Source of the DNA: Candidatus Paceibacterota bacterium
GTDB lineage: Bacteria > Actinomycetota > Actinomycetes > Nanopelagicales > Nanopelagicaceae
Assembly: GCA_035530615.1 (NCBI GenBank)
Contig: DATKUL010000001.1
Span: forward strand, 1-64,000
DNA: 64,000 nucleotides
Direction: 5' to 3'
Shown here: piece by piece, positions 26,299 to 36,600 of the stretch
How positions within the stretch are numbered: the stretch's first letter is position 1
Layout of the letters: each line of letters begins with the position of its first letter
The notes under the pieces: model-generated
Told to the model about the DNA's origin: nothing
Databases searched by the model: none
The model's input: only the letters and a program-made list of their open reading frames with translations
Translations under genes and position numbers: made by a program

Positions 26299-26937
26299 CT
26301 ATCGTAGGGGAAGAGATACAAGCGCAGTAACCGCACCTACGACCCTAAATCCGCCCATTTCTAAGGTTTTCACAGCCTCATTTAAGGTTGCTCCCGTTGT
26401 CACCAGATCATCTATGAGAAATACCTCCTGGACACGGAGGGGGAGTTTTTTTAGAGCGAGCGCGCCCTCAAGATTCTTGTATCTGGCAGATGCATCCAAA
26501 AGCGTCTGATCCCTCACTTTTCTATTGTGTTGGAGAAGGCTCTGAGTTGGCGGGCCAACCAACGCTGAAACTCGTTGGGAGATCTCACACAGGAAATCTC
26601 GTCCCCGCCTACGTATCGCCTGCGATGACGATGGAATAGGGACAAGAACTGGAGTCTTACCAGTTTTCCGCAATGCATATCGAAGCGAATGCTCCAAAGC
26701 GCTGACAATGAGATCGTCGGCTCCACGTACTCCATCCTCCTTAGATGCGAGCAGGATTCGTCGCGCGACTGAACTGTAAGAAACTGCAGAGAATGTCGGA
26801 ATGATGCCAACGCTTGATAAAAAGTCACGTATCTCAAAAGAATCCTTACAGCGAACGCACAAACTCTCTCCGCGCACACCGCAGCCATGGCAATACAACG
26901 GAAAGAGAAGCTCTTGAAGTCCCACAAATATCTGCAT
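26299..26937 (-). CDS. comF: ComF-family phosphoribosyltransferase-like protein
   Basis: The 212-residue protein has an N-terminal zinc-ribbon-like Cys set (CHGCGVRGESLCVRC), a PRTase core with VPIPSS, RGRDFL and the PRPP loop VFLIDDLVTTGATL. ComF assists DNA uptake in competent bacteria, but the family is widespread in species not known to be competent. It lies 42 bp after mtrB on the same strand, where mycobacteria have lpqB between the two. Confidence 0.9.
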   Translation of the reverse strand: MQIFVGLQELLFPLYCHGCGVRGESLCVRCKDSFEIRDFLSSVGIIPTFSAVSYSSVARRILLASKEDGVRGADDLIVSALEHSLRYALRKTGKTPVLVPIPSSSQAIRRRGRDFLCEISQRVSALVGPPTQSLLQHNRKVRDQTLLDASARYKNLEGALALKKLPLRVQEVFLIDDLVTTGATLNEAVKTLEMGGFRVVGAVTALVSLPLR

Positions 26938-26979
26938 CCCTTAAGTCTGGGTTTTTCACACATATTAAAAATAAGTACC

Positions 26980-28551
26980 TCACGGCGTTGTGGATGAGTA
27001 ATCCTCTGGCTGAAGGCGGATGAGGCGGGACTCCACTACCCCTCCTGTCCAACGGGGAAGGGTCAGAACAAAATGAGCACCTTTTCCGGGCCTCCCCCAC
27101 GCTTCAAGTTCGCCATTGTGTAGTCGCGCATCCTCTAGCGCGATTGAAAGTCCAAGGCCAGTTCCACCTCGCACCCGTGCTCTTGAAGGATCCTCACGCC
27201 AGAAGCGATCGAAAACCCGGTATGTCGATTGTTCATCTAAACCCGACCCATAATCGCGCACGCCTACCGCAACTTCATTTTCCGAGGCCACAATTCGAAC
27301 TCTTATCGGAGTCTCGCTTGAGTACTCAATCGCATTGCTCAATAAGTTACGTAAAATTCTCTCCACGCGGCGCGTATCTGCGTGGACCAAGATTTGAGCA
27401 TCCGCATGACGCAATTCGATAGTTGTGGCACGCTCTTTCGCCAACAAACTCAAATCGTCAATGCATTTCGTCACGAGTGCAACCATGTCGAATTCTACGC
27501 TTTCAAGAACTGCGGCTTCTGCATCAAAGCGGCTCACTTCCAGAAGGTCTTCTAGTAATCTTTCAAATCGATCTATCTGAGCAACCAGCAATTCAGCACT
27601 TCGGGCGATTGTGGGATCAAATTCATCGCGAGCCGTGTGAATCACTTCCGAGGCCATCCGAAGAGTTGTGAGCGGCGTTCTTAGTTCATGTGAAACATCC
27701 GAGACAAATCTTTGTTGAACGCTTGATAGATTTTCCAAACGAGATATTTGATTCTGTAAGGAAAGTGCCATCTCATTAAATGAATTGCCAAGGCGCGCAA
27801 TCTCATCATTGCCCTTTACCTGCATACGCTGTTCCAAGTGACCGGCAGTGAATCCTTCTGCGATTCGAGCCGCTTCACGTACCGGCCGAACCACCTGGCG
27901 TACAACTAACCAAGCAATGAGTGCAATAAGGATCACCAATGCTAACCCGGTAAAGAGAAGCGAACGTGCCAGAAGATCAAGTGTCGCGTTCTGACTTGTC
28001 AAACTGAAGAGAAGGTACATCTCATATGCGCCGGCACCCGGAATTGTTATCTTCTCTCCAACCGCCAAAGCAGGAACCCTCCCCCTTTGCGCATAGCGAA
28101 TTGAGGTTTCGGCCCATTCCGTAGAAATACTTTTTCCAACTCGCTTTCGCAATTCCTTCGGAATGGAAGAGAGCAACATTCCATTAGATGTCCGTTGATA
28201 GTTAATAGCATCCGCCGTCGCTGGACCCGTGCGAAGAAGTGCTACCTCGCGACCAATGATTGAAGTACCTATAACGCTTGGTGAATTAACAATCACATCG
28301 TCAACAATTTGTTTGATCGCTTGCGCTTTCGATTCGGAGGCGACGACGATTCGATACTGCGCATTGAAGATTGCTGATCGCGTCTCAGCGACCGACGATT
28401 CAATGGTGACTTTACGAATTCCATCTGATAATTGAGCGTAAAGCGCTGACCCAGTAAGCCAGACCACACCCAAGCAGAGTAGGACTGTCGAAAAAATAAC
28501 ACGGAAAGCAAGAGAGTTTCGAAATCGGGCGACTCGAATTCGACGAGTCAT
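26980..28551 (-). CDS. mtrB: Sensor histidine kinase MtrB
   Basis: The 523-residue kinase has membrane segments at about 15-38 and 196-218, an extracytoplasmic domain between them, HAMP (about 219-272), HisKA with VSHELRTP (His 288) and a HATPase with NLLSNAIEYS, DYGSGLDE and GGTGLGLS. Together with MtrA it controls cell-wall hydrolase and division genes. The ATG lies one base after the mtrA stop. The lipoprotein gene lpqB, which normally follows and modulates MtrB, is absent here. Confidence 0.95.
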   Translation of the reverse strand: MTRRIRVARFRNSLAFRVIFSTVLLCLGVVWLTGSALYAQLSDGIRKVTIESSVAETRSAIFNAQYRIVVASESKAQAIKQIVDDVIVNSPSVIGTSIIGREVALLRTGPATADAINYQRTSNGMLLSSIPKELRKRVGKSISTEWAETSIRYAQRGRVPALAVGEKITIPGAGAYEMYLLFSLTSQNATLDLLARSLLFTGLALVILIALIAWLVVRQVVRPVREAARIAEGFTAGHLEQRMQVKGNDEIARLGNSFNEMALSLQNQISRLENLSSVQQRFVSDVSHELRTPLTTLRMASEVIHTARDEFDPTIARSAELLVAQIDRFERLLEDLLEVSRFDAEAAVLESVEFDMVALVTKCIDDLSLLAKERATTIELRHADAQILVHADTRRVERILRNLLSNAIEYSSETPIRVRIVASENEVAVGVRDYGSGLDEQSTYRVFDRFWREDPSRARVRGGTGLGLSIALEDARLHNGELEAWGRPGKGAHFVLTLPRWTGGVVESRLIRLQPEDYSSTTP

Positions 28552-28552
28552 T

Positions 28553-29239
28553 TCATACCCTTCCCGCTACTCCTGCTTTGTATCCCACCCCTCGAACAGT
28601 TACAACAATTTCCGGATTTTCTGGGTCGTGTTCAACCTTGGCTCTTAGTCTTTGAACGTGCACATTCACCAACCGCGTGTCGGTCGAGTGCCTATATCCC
28701 CACACTTCACTTAGTAGGGCATCGCGAGTAAAAACCCGTCGCGGTTCCTTTGCTAAAGCAACCAGTAGGTCAAACTCGAGGCGAGTGAGTGCAATCGCTT
28801 TGTCCCCACGCGTGACTTGATGAGCCACTAGATCTATTGCTAAATCCGCCAACGTAATTCGACCAGTGAGCCCCGCGGAAGATCGTCGGAGACGTGTATG
28901 AATTCGAGCCACCAATTCGGACGGGTGCTTGAAAGGTTTAACCATGTAATCGTCAGCCCCAGCTTCAAGGCCTTCAACGACGTCATGAGAATCACCTTTT
29001 GCGCTCAACATTACGATGGGAACCATTGATTCGGCACGAATCAATTTGCAGACTTCGATTCCGTTTAACCCAGGAAGCATCACATCCAACAAGATGAGAT
29101 CGGGTGGGTTGGCGTGAAAGACATCCATTACTTCGTCTCCGCGGCTCACCAAATCAACATCAATACCTGCTCCAGTTAAGACGATGCCGAGCATCTCGGC
29201 AAGGTCTTGGTCATCATCGACGACCATAACTAGAGTCAT
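28553..29239 (-). CDS. mtrA: Response regulator MtrA
   Basis: The ATG at 29239 gives 228 residues, the family length. The receiver has VVDDDQDL, the phospho-Asp 52 in LLDVMLPG and Lys 101 in VKPF; the winged helix ends with VHVQRLRAKVE and TVRGVGYK. The start shares its A with the sahH stop (TAATG), so translation is probably coupled to the S-adenosylhomocysteine hydrolase gene. MtrA is an essential regulator of cell-wall and division genes in many actinobacteria. Confidence 0.96.
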   Translation of the reverse strand: MTLVMVVDDDQDLAEMLGIVLTGAGIDVDLVSRGDEVMDVFHANPPDLILLDVMLPGLNGIEVCKLIRAESMVPIVMLSAKGDSHDVVEGLEAGADDYMVKPFKHPSELVARIHTRLRRSSAGLTGRITLADLAIDLVAHQVTRGDKAIALTRLEFDLLVALAKEPRRVFTRDALLSEVWGYRHSTDTRLVNVHVQRLRAKVEHDPENPEIVVTVRGVGYKAGVAGRV

Positions 29240-30525
29240 TAACTGCCGTGCTCCCACGAGTTGAGGTAGATATCTTGCGCAGGAGTGAGCGTATCGATCC
29301 GACCGCCCATGCTCTGAAGTTTCAATTTGGCAACTTCTTTATCAATGTACTCTGGCACTTCATGCAAACCAGCTGGCAAATTCTTCGCCTCTTTAACAAG
29401 CCATTCAGCGGTGAGTGCTTGATCCGAGAATGACATATCCATTACTGCAGCAGGGTGACCCTCGGCTGCACCGAGGTTGACCAATCGACCTTCGGCTAGG
29501 AGTAAGAGTCGACGGCCATCCGCCATGACGTACTCATCGGTTTGGTGGCGCATCTTTCGGTTCTTCTTCGTTGAGTTCTTTTCCAACCAAGCAACATCGA
29601 TTTCAATATCGAAATGTCCCGAGTTGGCCATGATCGCGCCGTCCTTCATGACTGCAAAGTGCTCGTCGCGTAGCACATCACGATTGCCTGTCACTGTAAT
29701 GAAGACATCTCCGACGGCAGCAGCGTCAATCATGGGCATAACGCGGTATCCCTGCATCATCGCATCTAACGCCTTGGTCGGGTCAATCTCAGTCACAATG
29801 ACGTCAGCACCCATTCCCTTTGCTCGCTCTGCAACGCCTTTGCCGCAATATCCAAAGCCTGCAACCACAAGAATACGTCCAGCCAGCAAAAAATTAGTAG
29901 AACGGAAGACGGCATCCAAGGTGGATTGACCGGTGCCGTATCGGTTATCAAACATGTGCTTCGTGTCCGTGTCGTTGACGGCAATCATTGGGAACTTAAG
30001 GGCCCCATCTTTTGCCATTTGGCTCAGGCGGATGACGCCAGTTGTTGTCTCTTCACAACCGCCGGCAATACCCGGAAGAAGTTCGGTGCGGGTGGTATGG
30101 AGAGTATTTACAAGATCGCAACCATCATCAAAAACTTGATGAGGTTGGATATCGAGAGCGGCATTGATGTGCGAGTAATACCCATCTCGATCAACTGCAT
30201 TTCGAGCAAAGACACTGATTCCATATTCGTGAACTAGGGCTGCCGCAACATCATCCTGAGTCGAAAGAGGGTTGGAGGCGCAAAGAGCGATCTCCGCTCC
30301 ACCAATTTTCAGGGTGCGCATGAGATTTGCGGTTTCTGTAGTCACATGCATACAGGCCGCAATTCGCACTCCGGTGAAAGGTTTGCTCTTCTCGAATCGA
30401 TCTCGAATCTGCGCCAGCACAGGCATGTTTCGCTCTGCCCATTCGATGCGTTTGCGACCTTCTGCTGCCAAAGCGGCATCTGCAATGTCGTGGCGTGGAA
30501 CAGTAATTGTTGCTGATGAATTCAC
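29239..30525 (-). CDS. ahcY: Adenosylhomocysteinase
   Basis: The enzyme splits S-adenosylhomocysteine to adenosine and homocysteine. GTG at 30525 is chosen because AGGGAG lies seven bases upstream; a TTG six bases earlier would be too close. The 428 residues include [22 protein letters not shown] and the NAD-binding [16 protein letters not shown] (given in parts), [10 protein letters not shown] and a C-terminal YLNSW. Homocysteine feeds methionine synthesis, complementing the sulfur amino acid operon at 12.9-15.3 kb. It overlaps mtrA by one base. Confidence 0.97.
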   Translation of the reverse strand: MNSSATITVPRHDIADAALAAEGRKRIEWAERNMPVLAQIRDRFEKSKPFTGVRIAACMHVTTETANLMRTLKIGGAEIALCASNPLSTQDDVAAALVHEYGISVFARNAVDRDGYYSHINAALDIQPHQVFDDGCDLVNTLHTTRTELLPGIAGGCEETTTGVIRLSQMAKDGALKFPMIAVNDTDTKHMFDNRYGTGQSTLDAVFRSTNFLLAGRILVVAGFGYCGKGVAERAKGMGADVIVTEIDPTKALDAMMQGYRVMPMIDAAAVGDVFITVTGNRDVLRDEHFAVMKDGAIMANSGHFDIEIDVAWLEKNSTKKNRKMRHQTDEYVMADGRRLLLLAEGRLVNLGAAEGHPAAVMDMSFSDQALTAEWLVKEAKNLPAGLHEVPEYIDKEVAKLKLQSMGGRIDTLTPAQDIYLNSWEHGS

Positions 30526-30594
30526 GGACAATCTCCCTTAAAAGACTCGAATCAAGAGCCCAAGGCTACTGCGTCCGGCAATAATCAGCACATT

Positions 30595-31956
30595 TCAAGG
30601 CTTCAGTAGAGTCAAGACCTCATCACGTACTCGAGTCAATCGCGCTTGCGTCTTCGCCTCCACATTGAGCCTTAAGAGAGGCTCTGTGTTGGATGCGCGA
30701 AGGTTAAACCACCAAGATTCCGAATTGACTGTCAGGCCATCAAGATGGTCCATCGATACTCCCTCTTTGCCGCCAAAGACCTTTTCGACGCGCGCCATAA
30801 TTTCTGCAGGATTGGGGACGATCGAGTTGATTTCCCCACTTGAAAAGTAGCGTTGGTACTTCTTCAGTATTTTGGAAAGCGGAGCCTTCTGAGATCCAAG
30901 CGCCGCTATGGCATGAAGGGCCGCGAGCATCCCTGAGTCGGCACACCAGAAATCACGGAAATAAAAATGTCCTGAATGCTCCCCGCCGAATACCGCATCC
31001 GTATCAGCCATCAGTTTCTTTATGTACGAGTGTCCAACTCGACTTCGAATTGCGATCCCGCCACACTCTTCTACGACTTCGGCAACCGCTCGTGAAGAGA
31101 TTAAATTGTAAATAACTTTTGAGTTCGGATATCTGGCCAACTCTCGTTCTGCAATAAGGCCAGTAAGCGCTGAGGGATTCACTATCTCGCCATCCTCGTC
31201 CACCAAGAAGCAACGATCAGCATCTCCATCAAATGCGAGTCCGATATCCGCTTTATGCTTCCGCACAGCCTTTTGAAGGTCTTTCATATTCTCTGGGTCA
31301 ATCGGGTTTGCGTCGTGATTTGGGAAAGTGCCATCTAGATCAAAGTACAGAGGGACCAATTCAACGTTTAGCTTTTCAAAAAGTGGCTTTGCTGTATAAC
31401 CAGCCATTCCATTTCCAGCGTCAACAACTATCTTCAGCGGACGAATCTGGGAAACATCCACCAGTGAGAGCAAATGCGAAATATATTCATCCAGCATATT
31501 TCTCGTTCTTTCAACACCAACCGGGCGCATTGGGATTGGGCTTCCATCAAAAACATACCGCTCGATGACTTGCAGGCCAGATTCCTTTCCGACTGGTCGA
31601 GCACCACTCTTACACATTTTTATTCCGTTATATTTGGCGGGATTATGGCTAGCCGTAAACATTGCACCAGGCATATTCAATTTGCCTGATGCAAAGTAGA
31701 GCATGTCGGTGGATGCCAATCCGATGCGAATAACATCCATCCCGTTTGAGGTCGCTCCCGCAGAAAATGCTTCTGCTAGTAAGGGAGAAGACGGACGCAT
31801 ATCCTCTCCGATGACGATTGTTCCCGGCTCTCGTTCTTGCTCGAGGTAACGAGCAAAAGCGAGGCCCGCTTGAAAAGAGAAATCGGGAGTCAACTCTGTC
31901 TCGACAAGTCCCCTAATGTCGTAAGCCTTGAAAATCTGTGGTCTAGGCTCATCCAT
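30595..31956 (-). CDS. manB: Phosphomannomutase/phosphoglucomutase
   Basis: The 453-residue alpha-D-phosphohexomutase has all four family signatures: phosphoserine loop TASHNPAKYNG, metal loop DGDADR, sugar-binding GGEHSGH and phosphate-binding RASNTEP. It interconverts hexose-6-P and hexose-1-P, supplying mannose-1-P for ManC encoded at 37.2-38.2 kb. It starts at ATG 31956, two bases after the DUF3499 gene stop. Confidence 0.95.
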   Translation of the reverse strand: MDEPRPQIFKAYDIRGLVETELTPDFSFQAGLAFARYLEQEREPGTIVIGEDMRPSSPLLAEAFSAGATSNGMDVIRIGLASTDMLYFASGKLNMPGAMFTASHNPAKYNGIKMCKSGARPVGKESGLQVIERYVFDGSPIPMRPVGVERTRNMLDEYISHLLSLVDVSQIRPLKIVVDAGNGMAGYTAKPLFEKLNVELVPLYFDLDGTFPNHDANPIDPENMKDLQKAVRKHKADIGLAFDGDADRCFLVDEDGEIVNPSALTGLIAERELARYPNSKVIYNLISSRAVAEVVEECGGIAIRSRVGHSYIKKLMADTDAVFGGEHSGHFYFRDFWCADSGMLAALHAIAALGSQKAPLSKILKKYQRYFSSGEINSIVPNPAEIMARVEKVFGGKEGVSMDHLDGLTVNSESWWFNLRASNTEPLLRLNVEAKTQARLTRVRDEVLTLLKP

Positions 31957-31958
31957 AA

Positions 31959-32351
31959 CTAGGTGCGCACCGCGCGAAGATGTCCACGCCGACCTAGATT
32001 CTGACTATTTACGGGGCTAGTTATCTGACTTTGTGATGCTGAGTTGGTATTTGTCGCATTCCTCACAGGGTGTGCGACTTCTCGCACAGCCTCTGCGATG
32101 GCCATCAAATCCTCATCTGATGGTCCAGGTTCAGTACCACTGCGTTCTTGACGGATAACCTGCCATCCATTGGGAACCGTAAGACGATCACCATGGATTT
32201 CGCAGAGATCATAAGCGTGCGGTTCAGCAAAGGTCGCAAGCGGACCCACAACGGCTACTGAATCGGCATATACATATGTCAAAGTTGTGACGGCTCTGCG
32301 ACGACAACCCCCGCGCGAGCACCCACGTCCTACATGAGACATCATGCCCAT
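31959..32351 (-). CDS. DUF3499 family protein
   Basis: The 130-residue protein has the family's small Cys cluster (GCSRGGCRRRA) and a later CEIHGDR, suggesting a metal-binding knuckle, then YAD, EPHAYDL and a conserved NGWQVIRQE. It is always found beside manB in actinobacteria (Rv3258c-like), and it is so here. Function is unknown; the tail after about residue 90 is low-complexity. Confidence 0.88.
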   Translation of the reverse strand: MGMMSHVGRGCSRGGCRRRAVTTLTYVYADSVAVVGPLATFAEPHAYDLCEIHGDRLTVPNGWQVIRQERSGTEPGPSDEDLMAIAEAVREVAHPVRNATNTNSASQSQITSPVNSQNLGRRGHLRAVRT

Positions 32352-32396
32352 TAGATTAGTGGGCGCACGCCTATTTCCAGGGCAATGACCCGTGAA

Positions 32397-33698
32397 CTAT
32401 CGATTAATAACTTGGATGTTTGATATAGGAACTGCAGCTCTTGTTAAAACGCTACCAGGGACCAACGGAAAAGTTCCGATGCCGCTAATAGTAGAAAGCA
32501 AGCCAGCAGCCGATACCGGAGATCGAATGTCGAAGAACTTCACTGTAAAGGCATTCTCTGGCGCCTTCCACGTCAGGATGTCATTACCCGCGAGAGTTAC
32601 TTCCTTCGTGGAGCCGGTCGTCAGGCGCGTACTGACCTTTAATCGGATTAAATCTCCCGTAAAGACAAAGACTGGACTCAATCCCTTGATCGCGAGTGTC
32701 ATTGGACTCAAAGTTGGTGTTACGGCGTTCCAGACGAAATCTTGATGGTTCTGTACTTTGAGCACCGAATAAACGGCGGCCACAAGTGGTTGATCTGAAC
32801 GAATGTGCAATGCGAAGACTGAAGCATCAATGGTCGGATTGAGCGCAATATCGATAACCCGACCTTGTGTGACATCGCGCCCATCTAGCCCTACCGGTGC
32901 AAATACACCATCCCGAGAGATCAGATCCACGCGGATATTGGCATCTGTATTACCAGGTACCAGAACCCGCAGAAAATGGCTCCCACCTTTTCCGGCAATG
33001 ACTTGATGTGGGATACCGGAAATGACGAAATCAGTTCTTGGGAACTCGTCCGAGCTTACGAGATCGCCACCTAAAGTTTTCAAACCCTTTTTCCGCTCGT
33101 CAACGAGGAAGGCATTGACGCGTCCTGAGCGAGAGGCAACCCTTAAGGTGAGACGGGTCTGCCCCGCCGCCAATGAATCAAGACCGACGCGAACTGAGGA
33201 ATTCGCCGGAACGGTAATAACTTTGCCGGACTGAACTCCCCCCTCACTCCACACCGTGACGTCAACGATCGAATCACTTAGTCCGCTATTTACCACGACG
33301 AGTCGACCCTTACTTGTTACATTGGCGGTTCCTCCAACAAACCACTGATCCCCCTGTGGCGCCATACACAAACTGGCCCCTGCCCAAATTCCAGAGAGGG
33401 ACTGCCAGGTAACCGATGTGACGCCACCTTGATCAAGGAGAATCGCCTCGCTCTTAATGACATATTGAGTACGCCGAATAGGCGTGAGAGCGGTGGACTT
33501 CTTCTGAATTATTCGGAAAGGGGTGGTCGTGGAAGCGGTAGAAACTGCAGATGCAAGGGATGAATCAGTCGGCGGGCAAACAACGGCAGGGTAGCTCTGT
33601 GAATAGCCCTGGGAACCGACCCTGGCGGTGAGTAAATTACTAATAGTCAAAGTGATTGCTAGTGAAGCCGCAACAATTACCAGTCGGCGAATTTTCAT
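32397..33698 (-). CDS. DUF5719 family exported protein
   Basis: The ATG at 33698 overlaps the glycosyltransferase stop (ATGA) and gives 433 residues. An N-terminal membrane anchor or signal (IVAASLAITLTISNLL) is followed by a beta-rich extracytoplasmic region (VVNSGLSDSIVDVTVW, VPANSSVRVGL). DUF5719 proteins regularly follow this giant glycosyltransferase near whiB2 in actinobacteria. No catalytic motif is known; a role in envelope glycan assembly is inferred from the pairing. Confidence 0.85.
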   Translation of the reverse strand: MKIRRLVIVAASLAITLTISNLLTARVGSQGYSQSYPAVVCPPTDSSLASAVSTASTTTPFRIIQKKSTALTPIRRTQYVIKSEAILLDQGGVTSVTWQSLSGIWAGASLCMAPQGDQWFVGGTANVTSKGRLVVVNSGLSDSIVDVTVWSEGGVQSGKVITVPANSSVRVGLDSLAAGQTRLTLRVASRSGRVNAFLVDERKKGLKTLGGDLVSSDEFPRTDFVISGIPHQVIAGKGGSHFLRVLVPGNTDANIRVDLISRDGVFAPVGLDGRDVTQGRVIDIALNPTIDASVFALHIRSDQPLVAAVYSVLKVQNHQDFVWNAVTPTLSPMTLAIKGLSPVFVFTGDLIRLKVSTRLTTGSTKEVTLAGNDILTWKAPENAFTVKFFDIRSPVSAAGLLSTISGIGTFPLVPGSVLTRAAVPISNIQVINR

Positions 33699-36600
33699 GT
33701 CAGTCTCTCCGATGAAATTTCCCTCTTCCTTCGTCCGGCTGGCAATGCCATAACCAGCACCACAAGCAGAACGATCAACTCCAGAGAGAGCCATGCTCGC
33801 CGCGTCGTGCCATCGTGAATCAGAATAAATTCTCCGGCTTGAGGGACATCAAATTGTGGAAGTCCGAAGGCATTGCGAGAGCGAATAAGTCGCTTGCCCT
33901 GTTGGATGACTTGCCATCCGGAAGAATAGTTTTCCGCCAAACTAAGAGTCCCAGGACCGGCAACCGAAGATCGCGCGGAAACTTCACCAGTGGGGATCGC
34001 CACTGCCTTTCCACTCTTATCGGTAAACACCAGGCGTTCGCTCACCCCCGCGACACGCCAAACAATTCCGTCCTGTGTTGACGAAGTGCGAAGGAAGCCA
34101 CCAAGGCCATCTACGGTTCGAACTAACTGAGAATCGACGGGATTTTTCATAAATACATATTTGATCCCATGCGCGGAGAGAACCTTGCTGCTATTGATTC
34201 CAGAACCATCCACCATTTCGCGAACGGCAGTTTCAATTGCAGTCGATGGTGGTGGAGCGACATCTGGATCAGCAAGAAGCGCGTCCCGTTCGCGCGCAAT
34301 ATAAAACGAAAGCGTAACGACCTGCGCATCTTCTAGGTTGCGAAGAACCAGAGTCTTCACACCCGGCGTGACCGCCAAGTAAGCCGGAAGAATTGTTCCG
34401 TGGTCTGCTCGAACGGGAGAACTAGCACCCGCCGTTGCGGCCCAAACAGCGGTCGTCAACCCGTATACGGCAGTTGAAGCAATCACCAAACCGGCAACCA
34501 TATGTCGGTAGTGGAAATGAGTTCTTACTAAGCGCTTTCGCACCCCGTTCAAAATTATCACTGCACAACAGATCGCAGCGACAGTCGCGAAGGTCAGCAA
34601 TGTTCCAACCCATAAAAGCGAGTTGGTGGAAGTCGCATGCGATGAAAAGGAGATGACGCTCAATAAGGTCGCGCCAAGCAGGAAGGCGAATCCGGCTTGG
34701 GCGTACTTGCGAGCGATTGATGAAGAGAATAAGGAGCCAATCAGAAGCAGAGTGATAGGGCTTATAAACCACCATGGAACAGAGCCCGGTCCGCCCGGAT
34801 TAGCCAGAATCGCCAGATTTGGGCCTCCGCCAGGAATCGAGATACCTGGCTCTAACAGGAACTGAGATGGATGAGTAAAAGCTTCAAAGGACCATGGGAG
34901 GCAGAGTAAAAACGGAACAACGACAAGTGTGGCTCTTCGTTTTAGGCGGTCTTGAACAAGAGTTTTATCTTGGGTAATTCTAAAGTCTTGATAATCGCGA
35001 AACATTGAAAAAATATGAAATAACGCGATTCCAATAAAGGCCTGCAGCGTGAACGAGGCGAGAACCCCGACAAGCAGACTAAACCCAAAAATAAAGCGCC
35101 AATGGCGCCTTTCTATCCCAATTAATCGCGGGGCATAATAAACAATCCGGGGCAACAAGATGAGGGTTGCAATAGTTCCGAGTCGTCCTGAATTTATTGA
35201 AGTTACTGCAACCGGAGATAAGGCATAACCAATGCTCGCCCCGACGCTCAGCCATGAATTGCTAGAGATTTTTCGAAGAAGTGAATACATCGAAAGCATG
35301 AAAAGTATGGGGGCAACCCAAAAGAGAAATGCAATAAAAAAGCTTGCTTCCCCAAGAAAGAGCGTCGAGAGAAGAGCTAAAATAAGTATCCATGGAGGAG
35401 TAGCTGTCGAACTCCCCATTCCAACTTGATGCCACGATTCTCCATACAGTCTCCACAGATCACTCGCCCCAATAGGAGCGTTGGAAAGTGCGCCTCCGAC
35501 AAGCGACCCATATCGATGACTCGACCAGAGTGAAGTGAGCACTAATAGAAAAAGAAGTCCCCCGACTTCAGGACGTCTCAGTATGGATACCCAACGAACA
35601 GGAGCTGCGGGGACGAGGAGGTCTTCATCTTCGGACTGTGTTTCCAGGGCTCCAACCAGTTCTGAAGTGGCGGGTAAAAGAGTCGTTCGGATTGCCTCCG
35701 TGGCTCGGGTTATGCTCAAACGAAGTTGTGACCAACGTGGTGGAATGAAAGTTGACACGACGCGCGAAGAAATCAATCGCTGGCCGCGCCGCAATTTTCT
35801 CGCCTCAAAAATGATGCCTGGCCGGATGAGGAGATACCCCACGGCGAGAATTTCATCTGATGCATAGCCCGGAAGCTTGGCTAACAAATAGCCCACCGCT
35901 CTCGCTAAAGCACTCGAAAATAGCTGAAGGGCCAACCAAGGTAAATGCCACCAAGACGAATTTGCAAGAAGCACGTAAGCCGCGTTACGGCGATCAAGTA
36001 TGAGTGGACGGTGCAAAAATGCACTTTTAACATCGACTCCGCGTCGCTCAGACGAAGCCGCTTCAGCGTGGTATGCGACCGCCTCCGTCACGATAATTAC
36101 CTTGTGCCCTGCAACGTGCGCCCTCCATCCCAGGTCAACATCATCCCGGAACAGAGAAAGATTCGGATCAAAACCACTGAGCTCTTCAAATACATCTCTT
36201 CGAATGAGCATTCCCGCTGTGCTCACAGAGAGAACGTCGCGAATGCCGTCATGCTGTCCTTGGTCATACTCCTGTGCTTCCAGCCCTGTCCAGCGTGCAC
36301 CGTTGCCGGCAATACTCACCCCGGCTTCAAGCAGGTGGGTGCGGTCATACCAATCACGCAATTTCGGACCAGCGATGGCGACTTGTGGTCGATCCGCGAC
36401 GGCCATAAGTAATGCCTCGAGAGCACCAGGCTGTGGCGCACAGTCATCATGAATGAACCAGAGCCACTCGCTCTGGGTGGAAGATTTCGGGATGTGTTCG
36501 AGAGCGGCGCGAATTGCGACTCCAAAGCCTGTTTCCCGTGGCATTGAAAATGATGGAACGCGTGCGTTCTTCAAAAGTTTTGAAGAACTGTCTTGAGAAC

